DNA of 64,000 nucleotides. Source: Delphinapterus leucas. Its lineage: Eukaryota > Chordata > Mammalia > Artiodactyla > Monodontidae. Numbering within the stretch: the stretch's first letter is position 1; every line of letters starts with the position of its first letter. The stretch spans positions 4,443,494 to 4,507,493 of the forward strand of contig NW_022098045.1 in the NCBI RefSeq assembly GCF_002288925.2, written 5' to 3'. The notes below the pieces were generated by a model. It saw only the letters and a program-made list of their open reading frames with translations, did no database searches and had not been told where the DNA came from. The translations under genes and the position numbers were made by a program. Shown here one piece after another: positions 11,090 through 22,642 of the stretch.

Positions 11090-11821
11090 TGTTTAACTGG
11101 ATAATGGAACCCTAATTTAAAATGGTTTCGGGGAACTTCCCTGGTGACGCAGTGGTTAAGAATCCGCCTGCTAATGCAGGGGACATGGGTTCGAGCTCTG
11201 ATCCGGGAAGATCCCGCATGCCGTGGAGCAACTAAGCCCATGCGCCACAACTACTGAGCCTGCCCTCTAGAGCCTGCAAGCCGCAACTACTGAAGCCCAC
11301 ACGCCTACAGCCCATGCTCTGCAACAAGAGAAGCCACGACGATGAGAGGCCCGCACACTGCAACAAAGAGTAGCCCCCGCTCGCCGCAACTAGAGAAAGC
11401 CCGTGCGCAGCAACGAAGACCCAACACAGCCAAATATAATAAATAAATTTGTTAAAAAAATAAATAAATGAAATAAAATAAAATGGAGTCAGGAAATCAT
11501 GAAGGAAGAGCTCTCACCCCTCCTATCAACTTACACAGCCAGCAGAAAGATTTCCACATTCCTCAGTAACAGCAAACTGCCAACCACTTGAAACCAATGT
11601 CAAACCACCACAAGCCCAAACTCTCATTCTCCTCCAATGGGCTTCTGTTCAAAACAACACTCCCCAATTTCCTCCCAGATTCTAATAAAAGCTAACCTCC
11701 ACTTTGTCTCCTCGGACTTGCTTATGGTTCACCATACTTCGCTGGCGCCAAATTGCAATTCTTCTGCTATTCCCAAATAAACTCATCTTTGCTTAATAAG
11801 AAACGCTGTTTCAGGTTGACA
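11090..11821 (+). repeat. 5' LTR of the provirus (split by a SINE)
   Basis: Shares blocks with 34,282-34,962, for example 'cagcaaac', 'aactctcattctcctc'-like, 'caaaacaacactcccc', 'ttcctcccagatt' and 'actcatctttgcttaata'. Without the SINE (11,130-11,478) it is about 385 bp. A TATA-like TAATAAAAG at about 11,683 and an AATAAA at 11,775 are placed as expected for U3/R and R/U5. It starts TG and ends CA (11,820-11,821). Confidence 0.88.
11130..11478 (+). mobile_element. CHR-type SINE, long form, inside the 5' LTR
   Basis: Long (~340 bp) copy with repeated 'acaactactgagcc' modules and an AATAAATAAAT tail. Flanking 'aaaatgg' on both sides marks the target. It interrupts the U3 part of the LTR, so it is younger than the provirus. 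Confidence 0.94.
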
Positions 11822-11826
11822 TTATA

Positions 11827-11844
11827 TGGTGTCAGAGATGGGGT
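11827..11844 (+). other. Retroviral primer binding site, tRNA-Leu-like
   Basis: Begins TGGTGTCAGA five bases after the LTR end. The 18-19 bases match the complement of a mammalian tRNA-Leu 3' end with about three mismatches. The position supports the 5' LTR boundary. The leucine assignment rests on remembered tRNA sequence. Confidence 0.6.
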
Positions 11845-12686
11845 TCAAAGCAACTGAACTCCTGCGGAGCTAACAATCCTTGGAACTGTGTGTAGTACCC
11901 ACTTGAGCCCCTGTAATCTCTGCTTCTGTTAGGGAACCACTGACTGAAACCACCCGCCCTGGCCAGGCACCAGAGTAACCACTTGCATGAGTTATTTTAA
12001 ACAGGAGGTCCTGGTAAGGAATGCAAAACTAACAAGTTACCACCAACCGGAAGAATTCAGGAAAGGTCAAAAGGAGAGAGGAGAATCCAGTCCATATGTC
12101 CTATCAACCTCCCAGAATCCTTCTCACTGTAATCCATCTTTGCTGAGTGATGCGCATCCCACCAAGAAGGACCCTGAGTCAGAGTGATTGGCCAGAGACA
12201 ACCCAGAAACTAACCCCATTCCCATAAAACCCAAGACTGTGAGCCACATGGCAGAGTTCTCCTGGGTTCCCTTACCCTGCTGCTCACCACCCAGGCACCC
12301 CTTCCCCATAGTCTCTTGCTTTGTCAGCATGTGTGTCTCCTCAAACAATTCATTTCTGAGTGTTAGACAAGGGCCTGCTCTCGTGCCCTGGATGGGGTCC
12401 CCCTTCCTGCAACACTTCTATGAGTCATCTTCTTCCTTTCAGCTAAGTAAGTCTGCTCTTGGATTTGAGCTCCCTCCTTTTGGTCCAGCCCTCCAAATTT
12501 ATTCAGAGTGTTTTCATAAAGGCATCATCCTCTTTGATGAATGCTCAATTTTCTTCTACAATGTCTCTGTTTTTGAGCTATGGGATCCCAGTCCTCTAAA
12601 GAATCTTAGGATGGTTCTCTTTCTGGGATAAAACTCCTGGCCAGTTTTATGTTTAAAAACTACAGTCCCTGCTCCTGCTCGTTTTT
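11845..12686 (+). other. Retroviral leader / start of gag
   Basis: Sequence between the primer binding site and the antisense L1 insertion. A 147-codon frame at 12,188-12,631 is open but shows no convincing matrix similarity and may be untranslated leader. Gag similarity becomes clear only beyond the L1, from about 19,802. Confidence 0.5.
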
Positions 12687-13059
12687 TTTTAACATCTTTA
12701 TTGAAGGATAATTGCTTTACAGTGTTGTTAGTTTCTGCTGTATAACAAAGTGAATCAGCTATACATATACATATATCCCCAAGTCCTCTCCCTCTTGCAT
12801 CTCCCTCCCACCCTCCCTCTCCTAACCCTCTAGGTGGTCACAAAGCACCGAGCTGATCTCCCTGTGCCATGCAGCTACTTCCCACTAGCTATCTATTTTA
12901 CATTTGGTAGTGTATATACATCAGTGATGCTCTCTCACTTCGTCCGAGCTTACCCTTCCCCCCTCCCCGTGTCCTCAAGTCAATTCTCTACAACTGTGTC
13001 TTTATTCCTCGTCTGCTCCTAGGTCCATTAGAACCATTTTTTATTTTTTTTTTAGATTC

Positions 13060-16000
13060 CATATGTATGGGTTAGCATATGGTATTTGTTTTTCTCTTTC
13101 TGACTTACTTCACTCTGTATGACAGATTCTAGGTCCATCCACCTCACTACAAATAACTCAATTGTGTTTCTTTTCATGGCTAATATTCCATTGTATATAT
13201 GTGCCACATCTTCTTTCTCCATTCATGTGTCAATGGACACTTAGGTGGCTTCCATGTCCTGGCTATTGTAAATAGAGCTGCAATGAACACTGTAGTACAT
13301 GACTCTTTCTGAATATGGTTTTCTCAGGGTATATGCCCAGTAGTGGGATTGCTGGCTCATATGGTAGTTCTATTTTTAATTTTTTAAGGAACCTCCATAC
13401 TGTTCTCCATAGTGACTGTACCAATTTACATTCCCACCAACACTGCAAGAGGGTTCCCTTTTCTCCACACCCTCTCCAGGATTTATTTTTTGTAGATATT
13501 TTGATGATGGCCATTCTGATTGGTGTGAGGTGATACCTCATTGTAGTTTTGATTTGCATTTCTCTAATGATTGGTGATGTTGAGCATCTTTTCATGTGCT
13601 TGTTGGCCATCTGTATATCTTCTTTGAAGAAACATCTGTTTAGGTCTTCTGTCCATTTTTGGATTGAGTTGTATGTTTGATATTGAGCTGCATGAGCTGC
13701 TTGTATATTTTGGAGATTAGTCCTTTGTCAGTTGCTTCGTTTGCAAATATTTTCTCCCACTCTGAGGGTTGTCTTTTCATCTTGTTTATGGTTTCCTTTG
13801 CTGTGCAAAAGCTTTTAAGTTTCACTAGGTCCCACTTGTTTATTTTTGTTTTTATTTCCATTTCTCTGGGAGGTGGGTCAAAAAGGATCTTGCTGTGATT
13901 TATGTCATAGAGTATTTGGCCTATGTTTTCCTCTAAGAGTTTTATAGTGTCTGGCCTTACATTTAGGTCTTTAATCCATTTTGAGTTTATTTTTGTTTAT
14001 GGTGTCAGGGAGTGTTCTACTTTCATTATTTTATATGTAGCTGTCCAGTTTTCCCAGAACCACTTATTGAACAGGCTGTCTTTTCTCCATTGTATATTTT
14101 TGCCTCCTTTATCAAAGATAAGGTGACCATATGTGCATGGGTTTATCTCTGGGTTTTCTATCCTGTTTCATTGATCTATCTTTCTGTTTCTGTGCCAGTA
14201 CCATATTGTCTTGATTACTGTAGCTCTGTAGTATAGTCTGAGGTCCGGGAGTCTGATTCCTCCAGCTCCATTTTTCTTTCTCAAGATTATTTGGCTATTC
14301 GGGGTCTTTTCTGTTTCCATACAGATTGTGCAATTTTTTGTTCTAGTTCTGGGAAAAACGCCATTGGTAGTTTCATAGGGATTGCATTGAATCTGTAGAT
14401 GGCTTTGGATAGTATAGTCATTTTCACAATGTTGATTCTTCCAATCCAAGAACATGGTATATCTCTCCATCTGTTTGTATCATCTTTGATTTCTTTCATC
14501 AGTGTCTTATAGTTTTCTGCATACAGGTTTTTTGTCTCCTTAGGTAGGTTTATTCCTAGGTATTTTATCTTTTTGTGGCAATGGTAAATGGGAGTGTTTC
14601 CTTAGTTTCTCTTTCAGATTTTTCATCATTAGTGTATAGGAATACAAGAGAATTCTGCACATTAATTTTGTATCCTGCTACTTTACCAAATTCATTGATT
14701 ACCTCTAGTAATTTTCTGGTAGCATCTTTAGGATTCTCTATGTATAGTATCATGTCATCTGCAAACAGTGACAGTTTTCCTTCTTTTCTGATTTGTATTC
14801 CTTTTTATTTCTTTTTCTTCTCTGATTGCTGTGGCTAAAACTTCCAAAACTATGTTGAATAACAGTGGTGAGACTGGGCATGCTTGTCTTGTTCCTGATC
14901 TTAGAGGAAGTGGTTTCAGTTTTTCACCACTGAGGACGATGTTGGCTGTGGGTTTGTCATATATGTCCTTTATTATGTTGAGGTAGGTTCCCTCTATGCC
15001 TACTTTCTGGAGAGTTTTATCATAAATGGGTGTTGAATTTTGTTGAAAGCTTTTTCTGCATCTATTGAGATGATCATATGGTTTTCCTCCATATGTTTTT
15101 CTCAATTTGTTAATATGGTTTATTGCATTGATTGATTTGCCTATATTGAAGAATCCTTGCATCCCTGGGATAAACCCCACTTGATCTTGATCATGGTGTA
15201 TGACCCTTTAATGTGCTGTTGGACTCTGTTTGCTAGTATTTTGTTGAGCATTTTTGCATCTATCTTCATCAGTGACATTGGCCTGCAGTTTTCCTTCTTT
15301 GTGACATCTTTGTCTGGTTTTGGTATCAGGGTGATGGTGGCCTTGTAGAATGAGTTTGGGAGTCTTCCCCCCCTCTGCTCTATTTTGGAAGAGTTTGAGA
15401 AGGATAGGTGTTAGCTCTTCTCTAAATGTTTGATAGAATTCGCCTGTGAAGCCATCTGGTCCTGGACTTTTGTTTGTTGGAAGATCTTAATCAGAGTTTC
15501 AATTTCAGTGCTTGTGATTGGTCTGTTTATATCTTCTATTTATTCCTGGTTCAGTCTTGGAAGGTTGTGCTTTCCTAAGAATTTGTCCATTTCTTCCAGG
15601 TTGTCTATTTTATCAGCATATAGTTGCTTGCAGTAATCTCTCATGATCCTTTGTATTTCTGCAGTGTCAGTTGTTACTTCTCCTTTTTCATTTCTAATTT
15701 TGTTGATTTGAGTCTCTTCCCTTTTTTTCTTGGTGAGTCTGGCTAATGGTTTATCAATTTTGTGTATCTCCTCAAAGAACCAGCTTTTAGTTTTATTGAT
15801 CTTTGCTATTGTTTCCTTCATTTCTTTTTCATTGATTTCTGATCTGATCTTTATGATTTCTTTCCCTCTGCTAACTTTGGGGTTTCTTTGTTCTTCTTTC
15901 TCTAATTGCTTTAGGTGTAAGGTTAGGTTGTTTATTTGAGATGTTTCTTGTTTCTTAAGGTAGGATTGTATTGCTATAAACTTCTCTCTTAGAACTGCTT

Positions 16001-16860
16001 GTGCTGCATCCCATAGGTTTTGGGTTGTCATGTTTTCATTGCCATTTGTTTCTAGGTATTTTTAAATTTCCTGTTTGATTTTTTCCGTGACCTCTTGGTT
16101 ATTTAGTAGTGTATTGTATAGCCTCCACGTGCTTGTATTTTTTACAGATTTTTTCCTGTAATTGATATCTATTCTCATAGCATTGTGGCTGGAAAAGATA
16201 CTTGATACGTTTTCAATTTTCTTAAATTTACCAAGGCTTGATTTGTGACCCAAGATATGATCTATCCTGGAGAATGTTCCATGAGCACTTGAGAAGACAG
16301 TGTATTCTGTTGATTTTTGGATGGAATGTCCTAAAAATATCAATTAAGTCCATCTTGTTTAATGTGTCATTTAAAGCTTGTGTTTCCTTATTTATATTCA
16401 TTTTTCATGATCTGTCCATTGGTGAAAGTGGGGTGTTAAAGTCCCCTACTATTATTGTGTTACTGTCAATTTCCCCTTTTATGGCTGCTAGCATTTGCCT
16501 TATGTATTGAGGTGCTCCTATGTTGGGTGCATAAATATTTCAAATTATTATATCTTCTTCTTGGAATGCTCCCTTGATCATTATGTAGTGTCCTTCTTTG
16601 TCTCTTGTAATCATCTTTATTTTAAAGCCTATTTTGTCTGATATGAGAATGGCTACTCCAGCTTTCTTTTGATTTCCATTTGCATGGAATACCTTTTACC
16701 ATCCCCTCAATTTCAGTCTGTAGGTATGAAATGGGTCTCTTGTGACAGCATATGTACAGGTTTTGTTTTTGTATCCATTCAGCCAGTCTATGTCTTTTGG
16801 TTGAAGCATTTAATCCATTTACATTTAAGATAATTATCAATATGTATGTTCTTATTACTA
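13060..16860 (-). pseudogene. L1 ORF2 (endonuclease/reverse transcriptase), broken
   Basis: Discontinuous minus-strand frames cover the endonuclease start (motif LNVNGLN near 16,830), the central region, the reverse transcriptase region upstream of 14,755, and the C-terminal part to about 13,263. Many shifts separate the pieces, so no functional ORF2 protein is possible. Confidence 0.9.
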
Positions 16861-16919
16861 TTTTCTTAATTGTGTTGGGTTTGTTTTTGTAGCTCTTTTC
16901 CTTCTCTTGTGTTTCCTGC

Positions 16920-17790
16920 CTAGAGAAGTTCCTTTAGCATTTGTTGTAAAGCTGGTTTGGTGGTGCTGAATTCTCTTAACTTTTGCTTATCTGTAAGGGT
17001 TTTAATTTCTCCATTTAATCTGAACGAGATCCTTGCTGGATAATCTTGGTTTTAGGTTTTTGCCTTTGATCACTTTAAATATGTCCTGCCACTCCCTTCT
17101 GGCTTGCAGAGTTTCTGCTGAAAACTCAGCTGTTAACCTTATGGGGATTCCCTTGTATGTTATTTGTTGCTTTCCCCTTGCTGCTTTTAATATTTTTTCT
17201 TTGTATTTAATTTTGATAGTTCGATTAATATGTGTCTCGGCATGTTTCTCTTTGGGTTTAACCTGTGTAGTACTCTCTGTGCTTCTTGGACTTGATTGAC
17301 TATTTCCTTTCCCATGTTAGGTAAGTTTCAACTATAATCTCTTCAAATATTTTCTCAGGCCCTTTCTTTTTCTCTTCTTCTTCTGGGACCCCTATAATTT
17401 GAATGTTGGTGTGTTTAATGTTGTCCCAAAGGTCTCTGAGACTGTCTTCAATTCTTTTCATTCTTTTTTCTTTATTATGCTCCCTGGCCATTATTTCCAC
17501 CATTTTATCTTCCAGCTCACTTATCCGTTCTTCTGCCTCAGTTATTCTGTTATTGATTCCTTCTAGAGTATTTTTAATTTCAGTAATTGTGTGGTTCATC
17601 ACTGTTTGCTCTTTAGTTCTTCTAGATCCTTGTTAAATGTTTCTTGTATTTTCTCCATTCTGTTTCCGAAATTTTGGATCATCTATATTATCATTACTCT
17701 GAATTCTTTTTCAGGTAGGTTGCCTATTTCGTTTTCATTTATTTGGTCTTGTAGGTTTTTACCTTGCTCCTTCGTCCATAACATACTTTT
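16920..17790 (-). pseudogene. L1 ORF1 (RNA-binding protein), broken
   Basis: The longest intact piece (17,300-17,602) contains the acidic-basic coiled-coil segment and the start of the RNA-recognition domain (IIGVPEEEE motif) shared with the plus-strand L1 ORF1 at 28.6 kb. The stop is near 16,920 and the upstream part is shifted. Confidence 0.85.
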
Positions 17791-18111
17791 TTTGTTGTTT
17801 CTTTTTTTTTTTTTGATGGGTGGTGCTGTATTCCTGTCTTACTGGTTGTTTGGCCTGAGACGTCCAGCACTGGAGTCTGCAGGCAGTTGGATACAACTGT
17901 GTCTTGGTGCTGAGATGAGGACCTCTGGGAGGCCTCGCTCCAATCGATATTCCCTGGGGTCTGAGGTTCTCTGTTAGTCCAGCGTTTTGGACTTGGAGCT
18001 CCCACCACAGGAGCTCAGTCCCAACCTCTGGCCTGGCAACCAAGATGCCACAAGCTTTGTAAAGTTGTTAAAAAAAAAAAAAAAAAAGGAAGAAAGAAAG
18101 AAAAACAGCGT

Positions 18112-18485
18112 GGCTTCCCTGGTGGTGCAGTGGTTAAGAATCCGCCTGCCATGCAGGGGACACGGGTTCGAGCCCTGGTCTGGGAAGATCCCACATGCCG
18201 CGGAGCAACTAATCCCGTGCACCACAACTACTGAGCCTGCGCTCTAGAGCCCGTGAGCCACAACTACTGAGCCCAAGTGCCACAACTACTGAGCCTGCGT
18301 GCTGCAACTACCGAACCCTGCATGCCTAGAGCCCGTGCTCCGCAACAGGAGAAGCCACCGCAATGAGAAGCCCGCGCACCACAACAAAGAGTAGCCCCCC
18401 CCTCACCGCAAGTAGAGAAAGCCCGCGCACAGCAACGAAGACCCAATGCAGCCAAAAATAAATAAATAAAATTTTTTTAAAAAGA
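18112..18485 (+). mobile_element. CHR-type SINE, long form, inside the L1 5' UTR
   Basis: Starts 'ggcttccctggtggtgcag', carries extra 'acaactactgag' modules, and ends in AATAAATAAAATTTTT. It is antisense to the host L1. Confidence 0.94.
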
Positions 18486-18489
18486 GAAA

Positions 18490-19786
18490 AAAAGGAGCAG
18501 TACAATATCAAAGAATAAAGAACAAAATAAAATTAGAAAGATAAAAAATATACTAGGAAAAATGGAACAGTAAATGAAACAACTGCAACAAGGTAAAATA
18601 AAACCACATCAGAGAAAAGAAAAAAAAGGGGGGGAGGCGGGGGCAACAAGCCAAAAGGAGAAATACCTAACAAAATATAAAGAATAAAATAAAATTAGAA
18701 AAATACAAGATTTATTAGGAAAAATAAAAATATAAAAGAATCAACAACAATGAATCAACAAGGTAAAACAGAACCCCAATCTAAAAGAGGAAAAAAGAAA
18801 AGAAAAAAAAAAAGCCTTGGCTATGGGGGTGGAACTTAGGCAGGGCTGGGGTTTAGGGTGGGGTGGGACCTAGGCGGGTGGGGGGGTGACGTTCAAGCAT
18901 GGGGGGGGCAGGGGGGCCTCTGCTTAGGATCTGCGTGGAAGGGGAGAGGCAGCACACGGAAAGGAGGGCCTCTGGAGTGTGGAGTTCCACAGTTTGGAGG
19001 TAGGGCCCTGGATGAGGGTGTGTGGGTGGGGTTTAGGCCCAGCTGTTTGGAGGGGGTCTCAGAGGGGTCTCCAAGTATACAGGTAGGGCCCCGGGTGGGG
19101 GTGTAGGGGCAGGGCTTGGGCTCTGCACAGCAGGAGGGAGGCTCCGAGGGCAGAGGGTTCGGCCCCGGAGCCCAACAGGCTCCCCGGTGCCTAAGTAGAC
19201 AGGGAATGCACTGGCCCTGTTCCCTTCCATTCCTTTGCACTCCTCCCCCACCGTCTCCCCCAGGGTCTCCTCCGTCGCCGCTGGACCCCTAACCGTGGGT
19301 GGGTCCCACTGGGTATAGGAACTCCTCCCCTCCCCCAGCCACCCCTCAGGGGTGCCAGTCCCGGAGGTCCGGCCTTTACTTTTGCTCCCCCTTCCCCCCT
19401 CCCACTCCCTCAGGACCCGTGCTGCTGGAGGGGGCCTAGGTGGGCAGAGGATCAGGCCCGGGACTCAACAGGTTCCTGAGGGTCCAAGTGGGCAGGGGAA
19501 ACCTGGCCACACTCCCCCTTTGACCCTCTGCCCTCCCAATGGTTCCCCAATTTCCCCCTTCGGGTGTGGGACCTCTTCCCCTCCCCCAGCCGCCCCTTAG
19601 GGGCACCAGTCCTGTCCCGCCTCCACTTCTCCTCCCCTCTCACTCCCCCCATGCCCCACGTCCTACTCAGTCCCTGGGGGCTCCTCCCGTCACCTTAGGT
19701 GTCCGTGGTCCCCCACCAGTGCCTCATAGGTGCCCTAGTTGTGAGGAGACGCGAATTCCACATCCTCCTAGTACGCCATCTTGACT
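18490..19786 (-). promoter_or_regulatory. L1 5' UTR with internal monomer-like repeats
   Basis: Distal part of the L1 promoter/leader. 18,490-18,800 has two diverged copies of an A-rich segment ('aagaataaa..aaaataaaattagaaa' near 18,510 and 18,680). 18,830-19,786 is G/C-rich with repeated blocks: 'cccctcccccagccaccc' at about 19,327 recurs with changes at about 19,580, roughly 250 bp apart. Open frames here (18,858-19,784) are a compositional effect. Confidence 0.7.
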
Positions 19787-19801
19787 CTCATGCTCATTTT
19801 T

Positions 19802-21021
19802 AACTAAATGGAAGAGCCTAACCAAAGATCGTTTAGAACTTCAGTGGCCATTGTGGGGAACTTTTGACCTCCCCAAACCTGTTTTTCTCGGAACTAAAAC
19901 AGAAGACCATGGTTCTAAAGCACAACAAAGTGAATGGGATGCCTATTCTGCAGAAGTTTTTAGTGTTGGTTTGCTATTACATGATGAACATTAACGCAAA
20001 TTTTAATATCTGTCCTGATTTAAAGGTTTAAGTTAGAATTGTATTTGCATACCTTCAAGGGGGTCCACTGCCGATTTCCATAGTGGGTCGTGATCTCTGC
20101 AGTGTTCTTTCTGCCATCTCATCAGAAGCTTGGCCCCAGGGCTTTTACACAGAAGAGCAGCTATGAGAGGTTCAGCTGGTATGATGGAGTAGGCCTTTCT
20201 GCAGATGGTCTGGAAATCTCCAGCTGGTGGCCCTCTATTTTGAGTTTTGGCTAACAACCATAGGAGTTTTGTTTTTTGTTTTTTATAAATTTATTTATTT
20301 AAAAACAAAAAAACAAAAAACAAAAAACAAGGTACCTCAAGGCTTCCAAGTGCAATCAGGACTCTAAAGCTGCCTCTTTACAGAATACTACTTATGATTG
20401 AGGCAAATAAAAAATTAAAAGAATGTAAAAAAAGCATCAGAGGCCTCTTCTCCCTTTTCACTTCCTGTGCTAACTTCTCCTTTCCCTACTGTGCCTGTTC
20501 TTTCCTCTTTGTACCCTCCTCTTTTTCATTTCAACCCTATCATTGAACTTCCCTTGTTCTCTGAACCTCTCCCTACTTCCTCCTCATCTCAACCCATTAA
20601 AACCTGCACCTTTAAAAATCAAACCCTCCTAGGATCCTAATGCTAAGCTCCTAATTTCCTATGTTCCCTGAACTAAGACTGAACTACAAACCATAGTCAA
20701 AGGTTTTCCTAAAGTTACTGAAGCTCCTCATAAATTCACTGAGGAATTTAATTGTCCAGACTTTTCAACCTGGTTTCTCAAGACTTAATATCAACTAGTC
20801 CACATGCTTTTCGGCAAAGGTGGAACCCAACAATGGATGAAGACTGCTAATTGGTCACGTCTTGAAAAATCTCTAGAATAACAAATGGGAGATTAACCTC
20901 CTGCCTTATTTTGTGACCAGGCTCAGGCAATTGCTAAGGGACTCCACTTAGCAATCCTTAGAGCTTTCCTGAAAGCTGCTGATTGGAACAAAATTCAGGC
21001 CTGCATTTAAAAACCCAATGA
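19802..21021 (+). pseudogene. Retroviral gag remnant, first part
   Basis: Plus-strand sequence after the L1 shows class I gag similarity: a matrix-like stretch at about 19,815-19,920 (LELQWPLWGTFDLP) and a capsid-like stretch at about 20,690-21,000. Multiple stops and shifts are present. It is then interrupted by the twin-primed L1 and resumes at 22,221. Confidence 0.65.
20255..20335. repeat. Simple-sequence quasi-palindrome
   Basis: GTTTT-type repeats run into ATAAATTTATTTATTT and then into CAAAAAA-type repeats, so the left and right halves are nearly reverse complements and could fold into a hairpin. It lies within the gag remnant and may be the tail region of a small unrecognised insertion. 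Confidence 0.6.
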
Positions 21022-22220
21022 GGTCCCATTTGTTTGTTTTTATTTTCATTACCCTAGGAGGTGGGTCAAAAAAGATCTTGCTGCAATTTATGTCAAAGAG
21101 TGTTCTGCCTATGTTTTCCTCTAAGAGTTTTATAATGTCTGGCCTTATATTCAGATCTTTAATCCATTTTGAGCTTATTTTTGTGTATGATATTATGGAG
21201 TGTTCTAGTGTCATTCTTTTACATGAAGTTGTCCAGTTTTCCCAGCACCATTTATTGAAGAGGCTGTCTTTTCTCCACTGTATATTCTTCCCTCCTTTGT
21301 CATAGATTAGGTGACCATAGGTGCGTGGGTTTATCTCTAAATGTCCATCAACAGAGGAATGGAGGGACTTCCCTGATGGCACAGTGGTTAAGGATCCACT
21401 TGCCAAGGCAGGGAACACAGGTTCAATCCCTGGTCCAGGAAGATCCCACATGCCGCGGAGCAGCTAAGCCCATGTGCCACAACTACTAAGCATGCATAGA
21501 GCCCAAAAGCCACAAGTACTGAGCCTGCGCACTACAACTACTGAAGCCTGTGCACCTAGAGCCTGTGCTCTGCAACAAGAGAAGCCACCGCAATGAGAAG
21601 CCCGCGCACCATGACGAAGAGTAGTCCCCACTCGCCACAACTAGAGAAAGTCCACGTGCAGCAATGAAGACCCAACACAGCTAAAAATATAAATTAAAAA
21701 AATAACAACAGAGGAAAGGATAAAGGAGATGTGGTACATATATACAATGGAATATTACTCAGCCATAAAAAGGAACAAATTGGGTCATTTGTAGAGATGT
21801 GGATGGATTTAGAGATTGTTATACAGTGAAGTCAGAAAGTGAAAAACAAATATTGTATATTAATGCGTATGTGTGGAATCTAGAAAAATGGTATAGATGA
21901 TCCTACTTGCAAAGCAGAAATAGAGACACAGACGTAGAGAACAAATGTTTGGATACCAAAGGGAAAAAGAGGGGGGTGGGAGGAACTGGGAGATTGGGAT
22001 TGACACATACACACAATTGATACTATGCATAAAATAGATAACTAATGAGAACATACTGTATAGCACAGGGAATCTACTTAATGCACTGTGCTGACCTGAA
22101 TGGGAAGGAAGTCCAAAAGGGAGGGGATATATGTATATGTATGGCTGATTCATTTTGCTGTACAGTAGAAACTAACACAACATTGTAAAGAAACTATACT
22201 CCAATAAAAATTAAAAAAAA
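21022..22220 (+). mobile_element. Twin-primed (5'-inverted) L1 insertion
   Basis: 21,022-21,337 is L1 ORF2 sequence in minus orientation; from 21,338 the same element continues in plus orientation to an A-tail at 22,210-22,220. This inversion of the 5' part is the hallmark of twin priming. The gag reading is interrupted here, with 'aatga' shared on the two sides. A SINE lies in the plus-oriented part. Confidence 0.9.
21364..21705 (+). mobile_element. CHR-type SINE, long form
   Basis: Inserted in the twin-primed L1. A 15-bp target repeat (caacagaggaatgga / caacagaggaaagga, one mismatch) lies at 21,349-21,363 and 21,706-21,720. Confidence 0.96.
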
Positions 22221-22445
22221 AAATGAACCCATGCATGATTATTATAGTCTACTCCAGATTATTTTTAAGGAAAATTCTGGTCTCCCCATGGATGTTGAAT
22301 CCACATGGGTGGCCTTTAACTCTATGTTCACTAATGAGCTAAACTGAGACCTCTCTCTTTTGGCAAAGAGAATTAGAATAAGATGGGAAACTATGTGCTT
22401 AATAGACGTGGTTAATTTAGCAAACTGGCTAACCCACACCCACAA
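22221..22445 (+). pseudogene. Retroviral gag remnant, capsid part
   Basis: Continuation of gag after the twin-primed L1, with a capsid-like stretch containing a VAFNSMF motif and an end typical of the C-terminal capsid of class I elements. Stops are present. Confidence 0.65.
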
Positions 22446-22642
22446 AAAGTACTAGGTATAAAATAAGCTACAAGGATATATTGTACAACATGGGGAATAT
22501 AGCCAGTATTTTATAATAACTATAAATGGCATATAACCTTTAAAAATTGTGAATCACTATGTTATACACCTAAAATGTATACAACGTTGTAAATCAACTA
22601 TAACTTAATTAAAAAATAAAGTGATGGCCAAAAAAAAAAAAC
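22446..22642 (+). mobile_element. L1-type 3' end, short
   Basis: About 197 bp with the motif 'ataacctttaaaaattgtga' and an A-tail ending near 22,642; the same 3' end type occurs at 40,805-40,948. It sits exactly where gag gives way to reverse transcriptase sequence, so it marks, or lies beside, a deletion of nucleocapsid and protease. Confidence 0.85.

Larger units (their letters stand above)
12687..19786 (-). mobile_element. Full-length L1 in antisense orientation
   Basis: About 7.1 kb. The A-tail side is at 12,687 (seen as poly-T) and the 5' end at 19,786, which reads 'agtcaagatggcgtac' on the minus strand, resembling the start of an L1 5' UTR. Near-identical 15-bp target repeats flank it (ctcctgctcgttttt at 12,672 and ctcatgctcattttt at 19,787; 13/15 match). 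Order on the minus strand: 5' UTR (19,786 to about 17,790), ORF1, ORF2, 3' UTR. The reading frames are broken by stops and shifts, so it looks inactive. A SINE lies in its 5' UTR. Confidence 0.95.

Noticed and set aside
12188..12631. 147-codon frame as a new gene
   Set aside because: It lies in the retroviral leader/gag start, with no domain and no splice context.
18858..19784. Open frames rich in Gly, Pro and Arg
   Set aside because: They lie in the G/C-rich L1 5' UTR and result from base composition.
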